From positions 62,001-126,000 of the forward strand of contig CAWDLK010000006.1 of NCBI GenBank assembly GCA_963803165.1: DNA of 64,000 bases, in the 5' to 3' direction. Numbering within the stretch: position 1 is the first letter of the stretch; each line of letters starts with the position of its first letter. Positions 38,270 through 47,253 of the stretch are shown here, in pieces. The position numbers were made by a program, and so were the translations under genes. A model generated the notes under the pieces. It was given only the letters and a program-made list of their open reading frames with translations, ran no database searches and was not told the origin of the DNA. Source of the stretch: Changshengia sp963803165 (GTDB lineage: Bacteria; Chloroflexota; Dormibacteria; Aeolococcales; Aeolococcaceae).

Positions 38270-40237
38270 TCACTCCGGGGCGATCGCCGCCCAGCGCTCG
38301 TAGAGCTCGGCCAGCGCTCCCGTGAGGCGGTCGTGCTCGCGTCCGACCTCGGCGCCGATGGCGGGGTCGGCGAAGGTCGCGGGATCGAGCAGCCGGCTCC
38401 GCGTCTCGGCCAGCCTCGCCTCGACCTCGGCGATCTCGGCCTCGAGGCGGCGGCCCTCCGCCGAGAGGGAGCGGGCGGCGGCCCGCTGCTGGCGGCCCGC
38501 GGCGGGAGCCGCCGTCGCCGCGGCCGCGCGCCGGCCGCCGCCGTCTCCATCCCGGCCCGACCCCTTCCGCACCGGCGCCGGCGCGCCCATCCCGCTGGGG
38601 GCTCGTCCGGGCGCCCGCTCGCGCTGGCGGTCGGCCAGCAGGGCGGTGTAGCCGCCCAGCACCCGGCGCACCGTGCCCCCCTCCTCGATGGCCCAGGTCT
38701 CGGTGGCGAGCGCGTCGATGAGCGCCCGGTCGTGCGACACCAGCACCAACGCGCCCGGGTAGCGCACCAGCGCCTCCTCCAGCACCTCCTGGGCGGGGAG
38801 GTCCAGATGGTTGGTGGGCTCGTCGAGGAGGAGGAGGTTGGTCGGCTCCAGCGCCAGCTTGCCCATCAGCAGCCGGGCCCGTTCCCCGCCGGAGAGCTCG
38901 CCCACCCGCCGGTTGGCCTCGTCGCCCGAGAAGAGCAACGCGCCCAGCATGTTGCGGGCCCGCTCCGCCCCGATGGGATGGTCGGCGAGCAGGTCCTCGA
39001 GGACCGTCCGGCTCTCGTCGCTGGCGAAGCTCTGGGCGTCGGTCACCTGGCCCCGCCCCAGGTCCTGCCGGTAGAGGCGGAAGACGGTCCGCGGTCCGAG
39101 CTCCACCCGGCCGTCGAGCGCGGACAGCTCTCCGGCCAGGGTGTGGAGCAGGCTGGACTTGCCGCTGCCGTTGGCGCCGACGACGGCGACCCGGTCCCCG
39201 GGGGCGAGCGTCAGGGGGGGCAGCTGCAGCAGCGGCGCATCCCGCCCCACCACCAGGCCCGACGCCTTGAGGGCGACCCGCGACGACGGAGCGGTGGCGA
39301 AGCGCAGCCGCGGCCTCCGGTCGTCGGGCGGCGGCGCGACCCGGGCCAGGCGGTCCAGCTTGGTCTGCCGGCCCCTCGCCTCGCGCGCGCGCTGGCCGGC
39401 CCGGTAGCGCCGGATGAACTCCTCCTGGTGCCGGATGTGGTCCTGCTGCTCGTCGAACTCCTTCTGCCGGCGGGCTCGGCGCTCCACCCGCAGGCGGACG
39501 TAGGCGCTGTAGTTGCCCGGGTACTCCTCCGCGGTGCCGTGGTTGAGCTCCAACACCCCGGTGCAGACGTGGTCGAGGAAGCGGCGATCGTGGGAGACGA
39601 GCACGAAGGCGGTGCCGACCCCGGCCATGAAGCCCTCCAACCATTCGATCCCCTCCAGGTCGAGATGATTGGTCGGCTCATCAATCAACAGGAGGTCTGC
39701 GTCCGCCACCAGGAGCTTGGCCAGCTCGACCCGCCGCTGCTGGCCTCCCGACAGCTCGCCCGGGTCCCTGCCCCGCTGCCCCTCGTCGATCCCCAACCCG
39801 CCCAGCGCCTCGCGAGCGCGCGCCTCGAGGTCATAGCCTCCGGCGTCCTCGTAGCGATGCTGGAGGTCGCCGTAGCGGCTCAACTGGCCCTCGAGCTCCG
39901 GTCCCTCCCGGCCCATGGCCATCTCCAGCACCGAGAGCTCGTGGCGCATCGCGGCGAGATCGGTCCGCGATGCCATCACCTCCTCGAGCACCGTGCCCGC
40001 CACCGGGACGGGCGCGTCCTGAGGAAGGTGGGCGCTGCGCAGTCCGCGGAGCCGGTCCACCACCCCCGAGCTGGGCTCCAGCTCGCCGGCGAGGACACGG
40101 AGCAGCGACGACTTGCCGGCGCCGTTGGCCCCGACCACCGCCAGGCGGGCGCTGCGCTCGAGGCGCAGGTCGAGCCCGGAGAAGATGGTGTCCGCGCCGT
40201 AGGCGACGGCGAGCTGGGAGACGCTGAGCAGCGGCAT
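38270..40237 (-). CDS. ABC-F family ATPase
   Basis: A 655-residue soluble protein with two ABC domains and no membrane segment. The first domain has Walker A VGANGAGKSS, signature LSGGQQRRVELA and Walker B LLLIDEPTNHLDLEG; the second has VGANGSGKSS, LSGGERARLLMG and LLLLDEPTNHLDLP. A charged linker between them (RRQKEFDEQQDHIRHQEEFI) matches the ABC-F P-site interaction motif region, and the C-terminus is a coiled coil after a Gly/Ala-rich stretch. ABC-F proteins act on stalled or antibiotic-bound ribosomes. Which subtype (Uup/EttA/ARE) cannot be settled here. A TAGGCT box lies 10 bases before the ATG. Confidence 0.9.
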   Translation of the reverse strand: MPLLSVSQLAVAYGADTIFSGLDLRLERSARLAVVGANGAGKSSLLRVLAGELEPSSGVVDRLRGLRSAHLPQDAPVPVAGTVLEEVMASRTDLAAMRHELSVLEMAMGREGPELEGQLSRYGDLQHRYEDAGGYDLEARAREALGGLGIDEGQRGRDPGELSGGQQRRVELAKLLVADADLLLIDEPTNHLDLEGIEWLEGFMAGVGTAFVLVSHDRRFLDHVCTGVLELNHGTAEEYPGNYSAYVRLRVERRARRQKEFDEQQDHIRHQEEFIRRYRAGQRAREARGRQTKLDRLARVAPPPDDRRPRLRFATAPSSRVALKASGLVVGRDAPLLQLPPLTLAPGDRVAVVGANGSGKSSLLHTLAGELSALDGRVELGPRTVFRLYRQDLGRGQVTDAQSFASDESRTVLEDLLADHPIGAERARNMLGALLFSGDEANRRVGELSGGERARLLMGKLALEPTNLLLLDEPTNHLDLPAQEVLEEALVRYPGALVLVSHDRALIDALATETWAIEEGGTVRRVLGGYTALLADRQRERAPGRAPSGMGAPAPVRKGSGRDGDGGGRRAAAATAAPAAGRQQRAAARSLSAEGRRLEAEIAEVEARLAETRSRLLDPATFADPAIGAEVGREHDRLTGALAELYERWAAIAPE

Positions 40238-40247
40238 GGTGTCCCGG

Positions 40248-40253
40248 AGCCTA
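40248..40253 (-). promoter_or_regulatory. -10 box (TAGGCT) for the ABC-F gene
   Basis: TAGGCT lies 10 bases before the ATG at 40237, within the 17-bp gap after the upstream stop, so the gene may have its own promoter. Confidence 0.3.
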
Positions 40254-40254
40254 G

Positions 40255-42066
40255 CTAGCCGGCCGCCTCTCCCGCGACCCGCTCCGCGCGGGGCTCGCCG
40301 GCCGGGCCGGGCCGCTGGTCGGATTCCGTGCCGGGGTCGAGCGCGCCCTCGCGCTGCAGCACCCGGCGGAGGATCGCCACCGAGGCGGCGTAGGTGGAGT
40401 CCATCCCGAAGTAGGAGAGCCCCCGCGCCCCCAGGGTGCGCGCCTGGGTGAAGGGGGTGTCGGAGGCGTAGTGGATGATCCCGAAGTCGAGGGGAAGCCG
40501 CGAGAAGCTGACCGGCTCGCCGCTGGGATGGCGCTCCGCCTCGCTCATCTCGTAGATGGCGTTGCAGTAGGGTCCCACCTCCATCTCGACGACGGTGAAG
40601 GCCTCGCGGTAGTAGAAGTCCAGGTAGCCCCGGTTCTGCAGGAAGGTGCCCTTGACCGACACCGTGCGCTGGTTGTCGAGCCCGCTTCCGAAGCGGAGGT
40701 GGGGCTCGATGTCGGCGACCGTGAAGGCGTTGTTGAGCCAGTAGGTGCAGCCGCTGTGCTCGTCGTGGACGACGTTGGAGATCATCACGTCGCCGACGTC
40801 GGCGTTGAGCGTGGCCGCCTTGCCCAGGATGTAGACGCCGCGCAGCTCGGCCACGGTCTCGGCCACCTCGCGAAGGATGTTGTAGGCGGCGAGCCCCAGC
40901 GGGTAGTCGATGTTGATGATCACCGCCTGGCTCCGGTGCAACCGGTCGGCGTCGACCGGTCCCAGCCGGGGGTCGAAGTTGGCGGGGTCGAGCCGGTCCA
41001 GCGGGATGACCTGGGCGGCGACGTCGAGGGCGGTCCGGCTCGCCACCCCGTGGACCCCGCGCTCGCGCTCCTCGCGGCGGAGGTGGCCGCGCTCGTCGGT
41101 GGCGATGCTCCCGGTGTGGAGCCGGGCCGCGTAGTAGAGGAAGTTGTTCCAGTCGCCCTCCGCGAGCCCGGTCCGGAAGCGCTCCAGCTCGCGGCGGAGG
41201 TCGGCGGGGCCGCGCGCCTCGACCAGGTCGACGAGCGACGCCTCGTGGTGCCGGGCCACCCCGGTGACCAGGTTGGCGAGGCTGTGGGAGTTGCTGCTCA
41301 CGAAGTAGACGGGACGGTCGCGCAGCGACTGGCTGCGCATCGTCCCGGTCACCTGCTCCCACCAGCGCCGGGTCACCCGGGCATAGCCGACCTGGGTGCC
41401 GCCGAGCATGCGCACCCGGATCGACTTCCTGCGGGCCGCGATCTGGAGGAGCCGCTCGGGGAAGGCATCCCCCCACACCTCGTGGAGCTGAGCCCAGTCG
41501 TCCTCCCGGCCCCCGCAGGCGGCGGCCAGCGACGCGGGGGTGGGCTCCGCCGGGGGGCCTCCGGCGCCGAGGGCGGCGCGGATCTTGTTCCATTCGATCT
41601 GGAAGGCGACCAGCGTGGGGATGAGGTCGTCGACGTCGGAGGCCGAGGCGATGAGCACGGCCAGGGTCCCCTCGCCGCTGTCGTACCAGCGCCGGCGCCG
41701 CCCCGGGGCCGACGCCTCCGCCCATTCGCCCAGCCGGTACCCGGCGCGGGCAAAGACCTCCACCGCCTGCCCCATGACCACGCGCTCCCCGCGGATCACG
41801 GCGGCCGGCAGCCGCCGCACGGCATAGAGGAAGGCGCCGAGGTCCGGCTCGGGCGATGCGGCCAGGCCGTGCAGGCTCGATCCCATGGCCCGATGGGAGG
41901 CCTCGAGCACGCGCAGCGGGGTCTCCCCCGTGGAGCGGAGCAGGGTCGTGTAGGTGCGGTGGTACACCTCGACCGCCTCGGCCACGGTGGCCTCGCTGCC
42001 GGTCAGAGCCGGCTGGGCTCGGTCGTCCTCGCCGGCGGAGGGGCGCTGCGGGTGGCTCAGGGGCAT
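40255..42066 (-). CDS. Large conserved-looking soluble protein, family not recognised
   Basis: 603 residues without signal peptide or membrane helix. The N-terminal ~330 residues look helical (VAEAVEVYHRTYTTLLRST; PVYFVSSNSHSLANLVTGVA). The C-terminal half contains mixed alpha/beta segments with strong conservation character: QAVIINIDYPLGLAAYNILR, GVYILGKAATLNADVGDVMI, VVHDEHSGCTYWLNNAFTVA and DFGIIHYASDTPFTQARTLG. The GKAATLNADVGD region recalls nucleoside/phosphorylase-like loops, but this is only a resemblance. A CAGAAT box six bases upstream supports the ATG at 42066. It is divergent from adenosine kinase. No function is assigned. Confidence 0.65.
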   Translation of the reverse strand: MPLSHPQRPSAGEDDRAQPALTGSEATVAEAVEVYHRTYTTLLRSTGETPLRVLEASHRAMGSSLHGLAASPEPDLGAFLYAVRRLPAAVIRGERVVMGQAVEVFARAGYRLGEWAEASAPGRRRRWYDSGEGTLAVLIASASDVDDLIPTLVAFQIEWNKIRAALGAGGPPAEPTPASLAAACGGREDDWAQLHEVWGDAFPERLLQIAARRKSIRVRMLGGTQVGYARVTRRWWEQVTGTMRSQSLRDRPVYFVSSNSHSLANLVTGVARHHEASLVDLVEARGPADLRRELERFRTGLAEGDWNNFLYYAARLHTGSIATDERGHLRREERERGVHGVASRTALDVAAQVIPLDRLDPANFDPRLGPVDADRLHRSQAVIINIDYPLGLAAYNILREVAETVAELRGVYILGKAATLNADVGDVMISNVVHDEHSGCTYWLNNAFTVADIEPHLRFGSGLDNQRTVSVKGTFLQNRGYLDFYYREAFTVVEMEVGPYCNAIYEMSEAERHPSGEPVSFSRLPLDFGIIHYASDTPFTQARTLGARGLSYFGMDSTYAASVAILRRVLQREGALDPGTESDQRPGPAGEPRAERVAGEAAG

Positions 42067-42072
42067 CGCTCC

Positions 42073-42078
42073 ATTCTG
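42073..42078 (-). promoter_or_regulatory. Possible -10 box (CAGAAT) for the 603-residue protein
   Basis: CAGAAT ends 6 bases before the ATG at 42066; weaker than the other boxes because the first base is C. Confidence 0.3.
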
Positions 42079-42124
42079 GCGCACCCCGCCCACGGTCTCG
42101 ACCCGCGACCCTGCCACCGCCCCG

Positions 42125-42130
42125 TATCCT
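42125..42130 (+). promoter_or_regulatory. -10 box (TATCCT) for adoK
   Basis: TATCCT ends 6 bases before the ATG at 42137, suggesting leaderless transcription. Confidence 0.45.
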
Positions 42131-42136
42131 TGCCGG

Positions 42137-43078
42137 ATGGGGCGCATCGCGGTGACCGGGTCGGTCGCCTTCGACACCATCATGCTGTTCCCGGGCCGCT
42201 TCGGCGATCACATCCTTCCCGAGAAGACCCACCTCATCAACGTCTCGTTCCTGGTGAACCGCCTGGAGCGGCGCCGGGGTGGGACGGCCGCCAACATCTC
42301 CTACACGCTGGCGATGCTCGGCGAGCGGCCGCTGCTCTGCGCCGCCGTGGGCAGCGACTTCACCGACTACGGCGCCGCCCTGAGCCGCACCGGGGTCGAC
42401 ACCTCATCCGCCCTCGGCTGCGACGACGTGCCCACCGCCTCGTGCTTCATCACCACCGACCTCGAGGACAACCAGATCACCGCCTTCTTCCCCGGGGCGA
42501 TGGCGCGCGCCGCCGACATCGACCTCCGCGCTCTGGAGGACGTCGAGCACGTGGTGGTGACCCCCGACTCCCCCGACGGGATGGCGGTCCACATCGCCCA
42601 GGCCCGGGAGATGGGGGCGCGGCTGGTCTTCGCCCCCGCCCAGCAGATCCCCTCCATCGGTGACGACGTCCTGTTGGCGGAACTCGACGCCGCCTGGCTG
42701 GTGGTCGGCAACGACTACGAGCTGGAGCTGGTGCGCAACCGCACCGGCCGCGACGTCGGCGAGCTGGCCCGGCGGTCGATCGTCGCCCTGACCCAGGGAG
42801 CCCGCGGCAGCCAACTCCACGCCGGGGACGAGGTGGTGACGGTGCCGGCCGTGCCGCCCCGCCGGGTGGTGGACCCGACCGGCGCGGGCGACGCCTACCT
42901 CGCCGGCCTACTCGCCGGCCTGCGCCGGGGCCTGGACCTCGCCGCGGCGGGGCGGATGGCCTCGCTCGCCGCCACCTACGCGGTCGAGCACCAGGGCCCT
43001 CAGGCCCATCGCTTCACCCCGGCGGAGTTCACCACCCGCTACCGCGAGGTCTTCGGCACCGAGCGCGCCGCCGTCTGA
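42137..43078 (+). CDS. Adenosine kinase-like PfkB family kinase
   Basis: A 313-residue ribokinase-fold enzyme. Its N-terminus (IAVTGSVAFDTIMLFPGRF, SFLVNRLERRRGGTAANIS) resembles the mycobacterial PfkB-type adenosine kinase. The catalytic and anion-hole motif DPTGAGDAYLAGLLAGL is intact. It would phosphorylate adenosine to AMP, clearing the adenosine released by ahcY. Another PfkB substrate is possible. It is divergent from the unrecognised 603-residue protein. Confidence 0.8.
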   Translation: MGRIAVTGSVAFDTIMLFPGRFGDHILPEKTHLINVSFLVNRLERRRGGTAANISYTLAMLGERPLLCAAVGSDFTDYGAALSRTGVDTSSALGCDDVPTASCFITTDLEDNQITAFFPGAMARAADIDLRALEDVEHVVVTPDSPDGMAVHIAQAREMGARLVFAPAQQIPSIGDDVLLAELDAAWLVVGNDYELELVRNRTGRDVGELARRSIVALTQGARGSQLHAGDEVVTVPAVPPRRVVDPTGAGDAYLAGLLAGLRRGLDLAAAGRMASLAATYAVEHQGPQAHRFTPAEFTTRYREVFGTERAAV

Positions 43079-43097
43079 GCCGGCGGGCGTCCCGCGA

Positions 43098-44003
43098 TCA
43101 GCCGGGGGAGGTGCTCCCGCTCCGGCCGGCGACGGCGCCGTCCAGGCCTGCGAAGACGTCGGTCTCGGGCGTGGTGGTGGGGACCCGTGAGAGCACCAGC
43201 TGGAAGTACTCGCGGGGGAAGTGCTCGCGGAGGAGCTCCTCGGGGACGCTGAGCAGGGCGAAGTCCTCGGTGAGCTGGCTGCGGTGGGCGCGCAGCGCCG
43301 CGCGCTTCCGGCTCAGCTGGTCGGCGCAGTCGACGGCGGTGGTCACCCACTCGTCGGGGGTGATGAACTCCAGGCTGTCGGGGTCCGCGTCTCCGAACGG
43401 CGCGTTCATGCCCGCGTTCCTCGCCATCTCCGCGACCCGCCTGGCCTCCGAGAGCGGGAAGGCGGTGTAGTAGAGCTTGAGCACCCGCCAGCTGGGACCC
43501 AGGTCCGGGTAGAGGGCGTGATAGGCGGCCTCCACGGCCAGCAGGGTGACCCGGTGCGCCTGGATGTGATCGGGGTGCCCGTAGCCGCCGTTGCTGTCAT
43601 AGGTGACTACAACATGAGGTCGGAAGCGGCGGATGTGGGCCACCACCCGGCGCACCGCCCGGTCGACCTCCGCCCGCCAGAAGGCCCCCGGGGCCTCGTT
43701 GGTCTCGGCCCCCGCCATCCCCAAGTCGCCGTATTCCAGGAAGTGGAGCTCGGAGACCCCGAGGATGGCGCAGGCCTGGCGCAGCTCCTCCTCGCGGATC
43801 TGCTTGAGGCGGGGGCGGACCTCGGCCTCGCGGGCGGCGTAGCCGGGATCGAAGATGGTCGCCTCCTGGCCGTCGGTGCAGCAGATGACCGAGGTGGCGA
43901 TGCCCCGGTCGGCACACTGGGCCAGCAGCCCACCCATGGTGATCGTCTCGTCGTCGGGGTGGGCGTGGACCGCCAGCAGCCGGAGCGGGGAGGCTCCGCT
44001 CAC
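43098..44003 (-). CDS. LmbE/PIG-L zinc deacetylase, mycothiol-conjugate-amidase-like
   Basis: A 301-residue zinc amidohydrolase. The metal site is AVHAHPDDETITMGG with a further His in SNGGYGHPDHIQAHR. Length and these segments resemble Mca, which cleaves mycothiol S-conjugates, and MshB, which deacetylates GlcNAc-inositol; which of the two cannot be decided here. Either would imply low-molecular-weight thiol chemistry as in Actinomycetota. The GTG at 44003 overlaps the cyclophilin stop (GTGA), so the two genes are co-transcribed. Confidence 0.8.
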   Translation of the reverse strand: MSGASPLRLLAVHAHPDDETITMGGLLAQCADRGIATSVICCTDGQEATIFDPGYAAREAEVRPRLKQIREEELRQACAILGVSELHFLEYGDLGMAGAETNEAPGAFWRAEVDRAVRRVVAHIRRFRPHVVVTYDSNGGYGHPDHIQAHRVTLLAVEAAYHALYPDLGPSWRVLKLYYTAFPLSEARRVAEMARNAGMNAPFGDADPDSLEFITPDEWVTTAVDCADQLSRKRAALRAHRSQLTEDFALLSVPEELLREHFPREYFQLVLSRVPTTTPETDVFAGLDGAVAGRSGSTSPG

Positions 44004-44482
44004 GGCGTCTCGGGGCGGACCGACAGCTTGCGCATGACGTCGCCCACCCGGATCTGGCCCAGCACCTCCATCCCCTTCACCACCTGGCCGAAGAGGTTGT
44101 ACGACTTGGTCAGGCTGCGCCGGTTGTCCACGGTGGAGATGAAGAACTGGGAGCCGTTGGTGTGGGGACCGGAGTTGGCCATCGCCACCGAGCCGGCGAT
44201 GTAGTCACCCTGGACCGGCTCGTCCTCGAAGCGATAGCCGGGGCCGCCCCGACCGCTGCCCTCCGGGCAGCCTCCCTGGACCACGAAGCCGTCCACGACG
44301 CGGTGGAAGGTGAGGCCGTCGTAGAAGCCCTCGCCGGCCAGGAAGACGAAGTTGTTGACCGTCCTGGGGGCACGCGACGCCTCCATGGCGATCTCGATGT
44401 CACCGCGGTCGGTGGAGAGGGTGGCGAGGTAGCGGGCGCGCGGATCGATGACCTGCTCGGCTCGTGTGTACTGCTTGGGCAT
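44000..44482 (-). CDS. Cyclophilin-type peptidyl-prolyl isomerase
   Basis: A 160-residue single-domain cyclophilin. FHRVVDGFVVQGGCPEGSG, YIAGSVAMANSGPHTNGSQF and FGQVVKGMEVLGQI are the standard blocks; the catalytic Arg is in FHRV. No signal peptide, so it is cytoplasmic and assists protein folding. ATG at 44482 lies six bases after a TAGACT box. It is the first gene of a pair with the LmbE-like deacetylase. Confidence 0.93.
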   Translation of the reverse strand: MPKQYTRAEQVIDPRARYLATLSTDRGDIEIAMEASRAPRTVNNFVFLAGEGFYDGLTFHRVVDGFVVQGGCPEGSGRGGPGYRFEDEPVQGDYIAGSVAMANSGPHTNGSQFFISTVDNRRSLTKSYNLFGQVVKGMEVLGQIRVGDVMRKLSVRPETP

Positions 44483-44488
44483 CGTCGC

Positions 44489-44494
44489 AGTCTA
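44489..44494 (-). promoter_or_regulatory. -10 box (TAGACT) for the cyclophilin operon
   Basis: TAGACT ends 6 bases before the ATG at 44482, again the leaderless spacing. Confidence 0.5.
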
Positions 44495-44566
44495 GACAAG
44501 GAGCGACCGGCGCCGATGCGGCGGCGCCGGTCGCGCAGGGGGGAGGAGCGGCGGGACGGACCCGGC

Positions 44567-45121
44567 TCAGGTGCTGGTCGACGCGCTGGGCGAGGCGGCC
44601 GGCGACGCTCCCGGACTCGCCTTCGCGCTGCCCCGGAGGGCCTGGAGGATGCGCTGTCCGGGAGCCGCCATCACCTGGGTGATTCGGTTGTCGGCCCTGC
44701 TGGTGAGGGCCGCCGCCTGTGCCGAGGTGATGGTGCCGGCGCTCTCCTGGGCGCTGATCCTCGAGGCGACCGCCGCCTCCGCCGCCTGGACCACGGCCGC
44801 GGCCTGGCCTCCCGCGATCTGCGAGAGGGTCTCGTTCTCGCGGAGCAGGGCGCGAACCTAGGTCAGCGTCTGCCCGGAGTCCTTGGCGGTCAGGCCCACC
44901 AGACCCCGGATGATCGGGTGGGCGGAGACCCCGGTGCCGGTGCTCGCGCTCGCGATCACGGCGGTCGGCGCCGGCTCCGCGGGGGGCTGCGCGGCGATGG
45001 CGAAGCCCGCGCCGAGACCGGCCACCGCGGCCGCCAGGGCGATCGAGATCCCGGTGGCGACGGCGTGCCGGCCCACGAAGCCGCGCAGGCGTTGGAGGGT
45101 GGAGGTGGGGGTGGCGAGCAT
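44567..45121 (-). pseudogene. Small membrane-anchored protein interrupted by an in-frame TAG
   Basis: The frame from the ATG at 45121 begins with a short basic segment and a membrane or signal helix (GISIALAAAVAGLGAGFAIA). It then reads ...LTAKDSGQTLT before a TAG at 44858-44860. The same frame continues without break as VRALLRENETLSQIAGGQA and ITSAQAAALTSRADNRITQV to a stop at 44567. The halves join into a 184-residue protein of the helical NETLSQIA...G-x-I-T-x-x-Q-A type often found exported in Actinobacteria and Firmicutes; function unknown. One C-to-T change (CAG to TAG) would explain the stop. Spacing and frame are otherwise intact. Confidence 0.6.
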
Positions 45122-45329
45122 GGGATGGTTTCTCCGTGGAGGCCTGCCGCTGAGGCGGGACCGGCGCCGCCGCGGGGCGGCCCTGCTCCGATTGTCCCGG
45201 GGTGCCGGCCGGGGCGCCTGAGCCCCGCCTGAGAGGCGGAGCGGCGGGCTGAGCCTGCCGACACCGGCTGCTAAGCTCGGCCCGGACGGGCTCGGAGCCC
45301 GGTGCCGGTCGTGCCAGGGAAGGTCGAAT

Positions 45330-46103
45330 GTGAACGTGGTGGTCTGCGTGAAGCTGGTCCCGGACCCCAACACGCCGGGCGAGCTGGAGGCGGGCACCCT
45401 GCGGCTGCGCCGCGACCTGCCCGACGCGGTGCTGGATCCCGGCGACGAGTTCGCGATCGAGGCGGGGTTGCGGCTCGTCGAGGCCCACGGGGGCGAGCTG
45501 AGGGTGGTGTCGATGGGCCCGGAGCGAGCCCTCGACGCGGTCCGCAAGGCGCTCGCCATGGGCGCCGCCCGGGCGCTGCTGATCACCGCCGACGCGCTGC
45601 GCGGTTCGGATGCCCTGACCACCGCCAAGGTGCTCGCCGCAGCCATCCGCCGCGAACCCTTCGACCTCGTGATCACCGCCACCGAGTCGACGGACGGCTA
45701 CACGGGAGTGGTGCCCCAGGCGCTCGCCGAGCTGCTTGGGCTCCCCGCGGTGACCTTCGCCGCCGCGGTCAGCTCGGACGGGACGGAGCTCATCGTCTCC
45801 CGGCAGGACGAGGCGGGGTCGGAGACGATCGCCGCCACCCTGCCCTGCCTGCTCGCGGTGACCGCCGGGGTCAACGAGCCGCGCTACCCGTCGCTGCGCG
45901 GGATCATGGGGGCCAGGTCCAAGCCGCTGGAGCGCCTCACCCCGGAAGACCTCGGCCTTCCCGGTCTGGGCGGCTCCAGCGCCGCCCAGACCATGGTCTC
46001 GGTGACCCCGGCCGAGCAGCGCCGGGCCGGCGAGGTGGTCGAGGACGGCGGGGAGGGGGCTCACCGCATCGTCGAGCTGCTGGCCCGGGCCCGGGTGATC
46101 TGA
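45330..46103 (+). CDS. etfB: Electron transfer flavoprotein beta subunit
   Basis: A 257-residue ETF beta chain. VVCVKLVPDPNTP, DEFAIEAGLRLVE, VITATESTDGYTGVVPQALA and AGVNEPRYPSLRGIMGARSK are diagnostic. With EtfA it carries electrons from acyl-CoA dehydrogenases to the quinone pool. The GTG at 45330 has AGGGAAGG about 7 bases upstream. An acyl-CoA dehydrogenase at 51.7 kb is a possible partner; no ETF-quinone oxidoreductase is seen in the window. Confidence 0.93.
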   Translation: MNVVVCVKLVPDPNTPGELEAGTLRLRRDLPDAVLDPGDEFAIEAGLRLVEAHGGELRVVSMGPERALDAVRKALAMGAARALLITADALRGSDALTTAKVLAAAIRREPFDLVITATESTDGYTGVVPQALAELLGLPAVTFAAAVSSDGTELIVSRQDEAGSETIAATLPCLLAVTAGVNEPRYPSLRGIMGARSKPLERLTPEDLGLPGLGGSSAAQTMVSVTPAEQRRAGEVVEDGGEGAHRIVELLARARVI

Positions 46104-46104
46104 G

Positions 46105-47082
46105 GTGGCGCTGGGGCCCGTCTGGGTCTTCGCCGAGCTCAGCCAGGGCCGGCCCGCCCCGGGCGCGCTCGAGCTGCTGACCAAGGCGCGAGCGCTCGGC
46201 GCGGAGGCCGTGGAGGCCGTCTGTCTCGATCCCGAGGCGCGTGGAGCCGCGGCCGAGCTGGGCCGCCACGGCGCGACCACCGTCTACATCTCGACCGATC
46301 CCGCGTTCCGCGACCTGCTCCCGGGTGGACCGGGGGCGGACACCCTCGCCCCCCTGGTGGCCGAGCGCAGGCCGGAGCTCCTGCTCTTCGCGGGCACCCA
46401 CGTGGGCCGTGACGTCGCCGGCAGGCTGGCCGCCCGGCTCGACGTGCCGGTCATCGCCAACGGCCTCGACATCGAGGCCGGCGAGGGCATCACCGTGACC
46501 GCCTCCCTCTTCGGCGGCACCCAGGTGGTGCGCACCGAGTTCGGCGTCCGCCGGCCCGCCCTCGCCCTCTTCCGGCCCAAGTCCTTCACCGCGGCGCCCG
46601 GCGGGACGGCCGAGCCGCGTGTGGTGGAGGTCCCCGCCGTCGTCGGGGAGCCGCATCGCCGGGCCCGGGTGGTGGACCGCTCCGCCGAGGTCGCGGCCGG
46701 GCCCCGGCTCGAGGACGCCCCGGTGGTGGTGAGCGGGGGCCGGGGGCTGCAGGCCCCGGAGAACTTCGCCCTGGTCCGCGAGGTGGCGGAGCTGCTGCAC
46801 GGCGCGGTCGGCGCCAGCCGCGCGGTGGTGGACGCCGGCTGGGTCCCGTACTCCCTGCAGGTGGGCCAGACCGGCAAGACGGTCAAGCCCACCGTGTACA
46901 TCGCCTGCGGGATCAGCGGGGCGATGCAGCACACCGTGGGGATGAAGGGCGCCCAGCACATCGTGGCCATCAACCGCGATCCGCAGGCGCCGATCTTCAA
47001 GTTCGCCGACCTGGGCATCGTCGGTGATGCCCTCACGATCCTCCGCGACCTCGCCGCCGAGCTGAGGGCGAGGCTGGGCTGA
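46105..47082 (+). CDS. etfA: Electron transfer flavoprotein alpha subunit
   Basis: A 325-residue ETF alpha chain, one base after etfB. The FAD-binding domain is complete: VVSGGRGLQAPENFALVREV, VVDAGWVPYSLQVGQTGKTV, YIACGISGAMQHTVGMKGAQ and IVAINRDPQAPIFKFADLGI. It starts with GTG. It forms the heterodimer with EtfB and holds the FAD that shuttles electrons. Confidence 0.94.
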   Translation: MALGPVWVFAELSQGRPAPGALELLTKARALGAEAVEAVCLDPEARGAAAELGRHGATTVYISTDPAFRDLLPGGPGADTLAPLVAERRPELLLFAGTHVGRDVAGRLAARLDVPVIANGLDIEAGEGITVTASLFGGTQVVRTEFGVRRPALALFRPKSFTAAPGGTAEPRVVEVPAVVGEPHRRARVVDRSAEVAAGPRLEDAPVVVSGGRGLQAPENFALVREVAELLHGAVGASRAVVDAGWVPYSLQVGQTGKTVKPTVYIACGISGAMQHTVGMKGAQHIVAINRDPQAPIFKFADLGIVGDALTILRDLAAELRARLG

Positions 47083-47239
47083 GGGCCGGCCTCCCGACCG
47101 CGGCGGCCGGAGCCGGAGAGGGCGGATGGCGAACGGGCGTGCGAGCCGGGGCGACCTGCGCCGTCACATCGGGCCCGCCGTCGTCATCGGACGGTGACCG
47201 GATTGCAACAAAGGGTCATTGCAGATGGCAGGACTGCCC

Positions 47240-47245
47240 TATACT
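47240..47245 (+). promoter_or_regulatory. -10 box (TATACT) for the hybrid kinase operon
   Basis: TATACT ends 8 bases before the ATG at 47254. A TTGCAG at 47219-47224 could act as a -35 with 15-base spacing. Confidence 0.55.
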
Positions 47246-47253
47246 CGCCGCGG

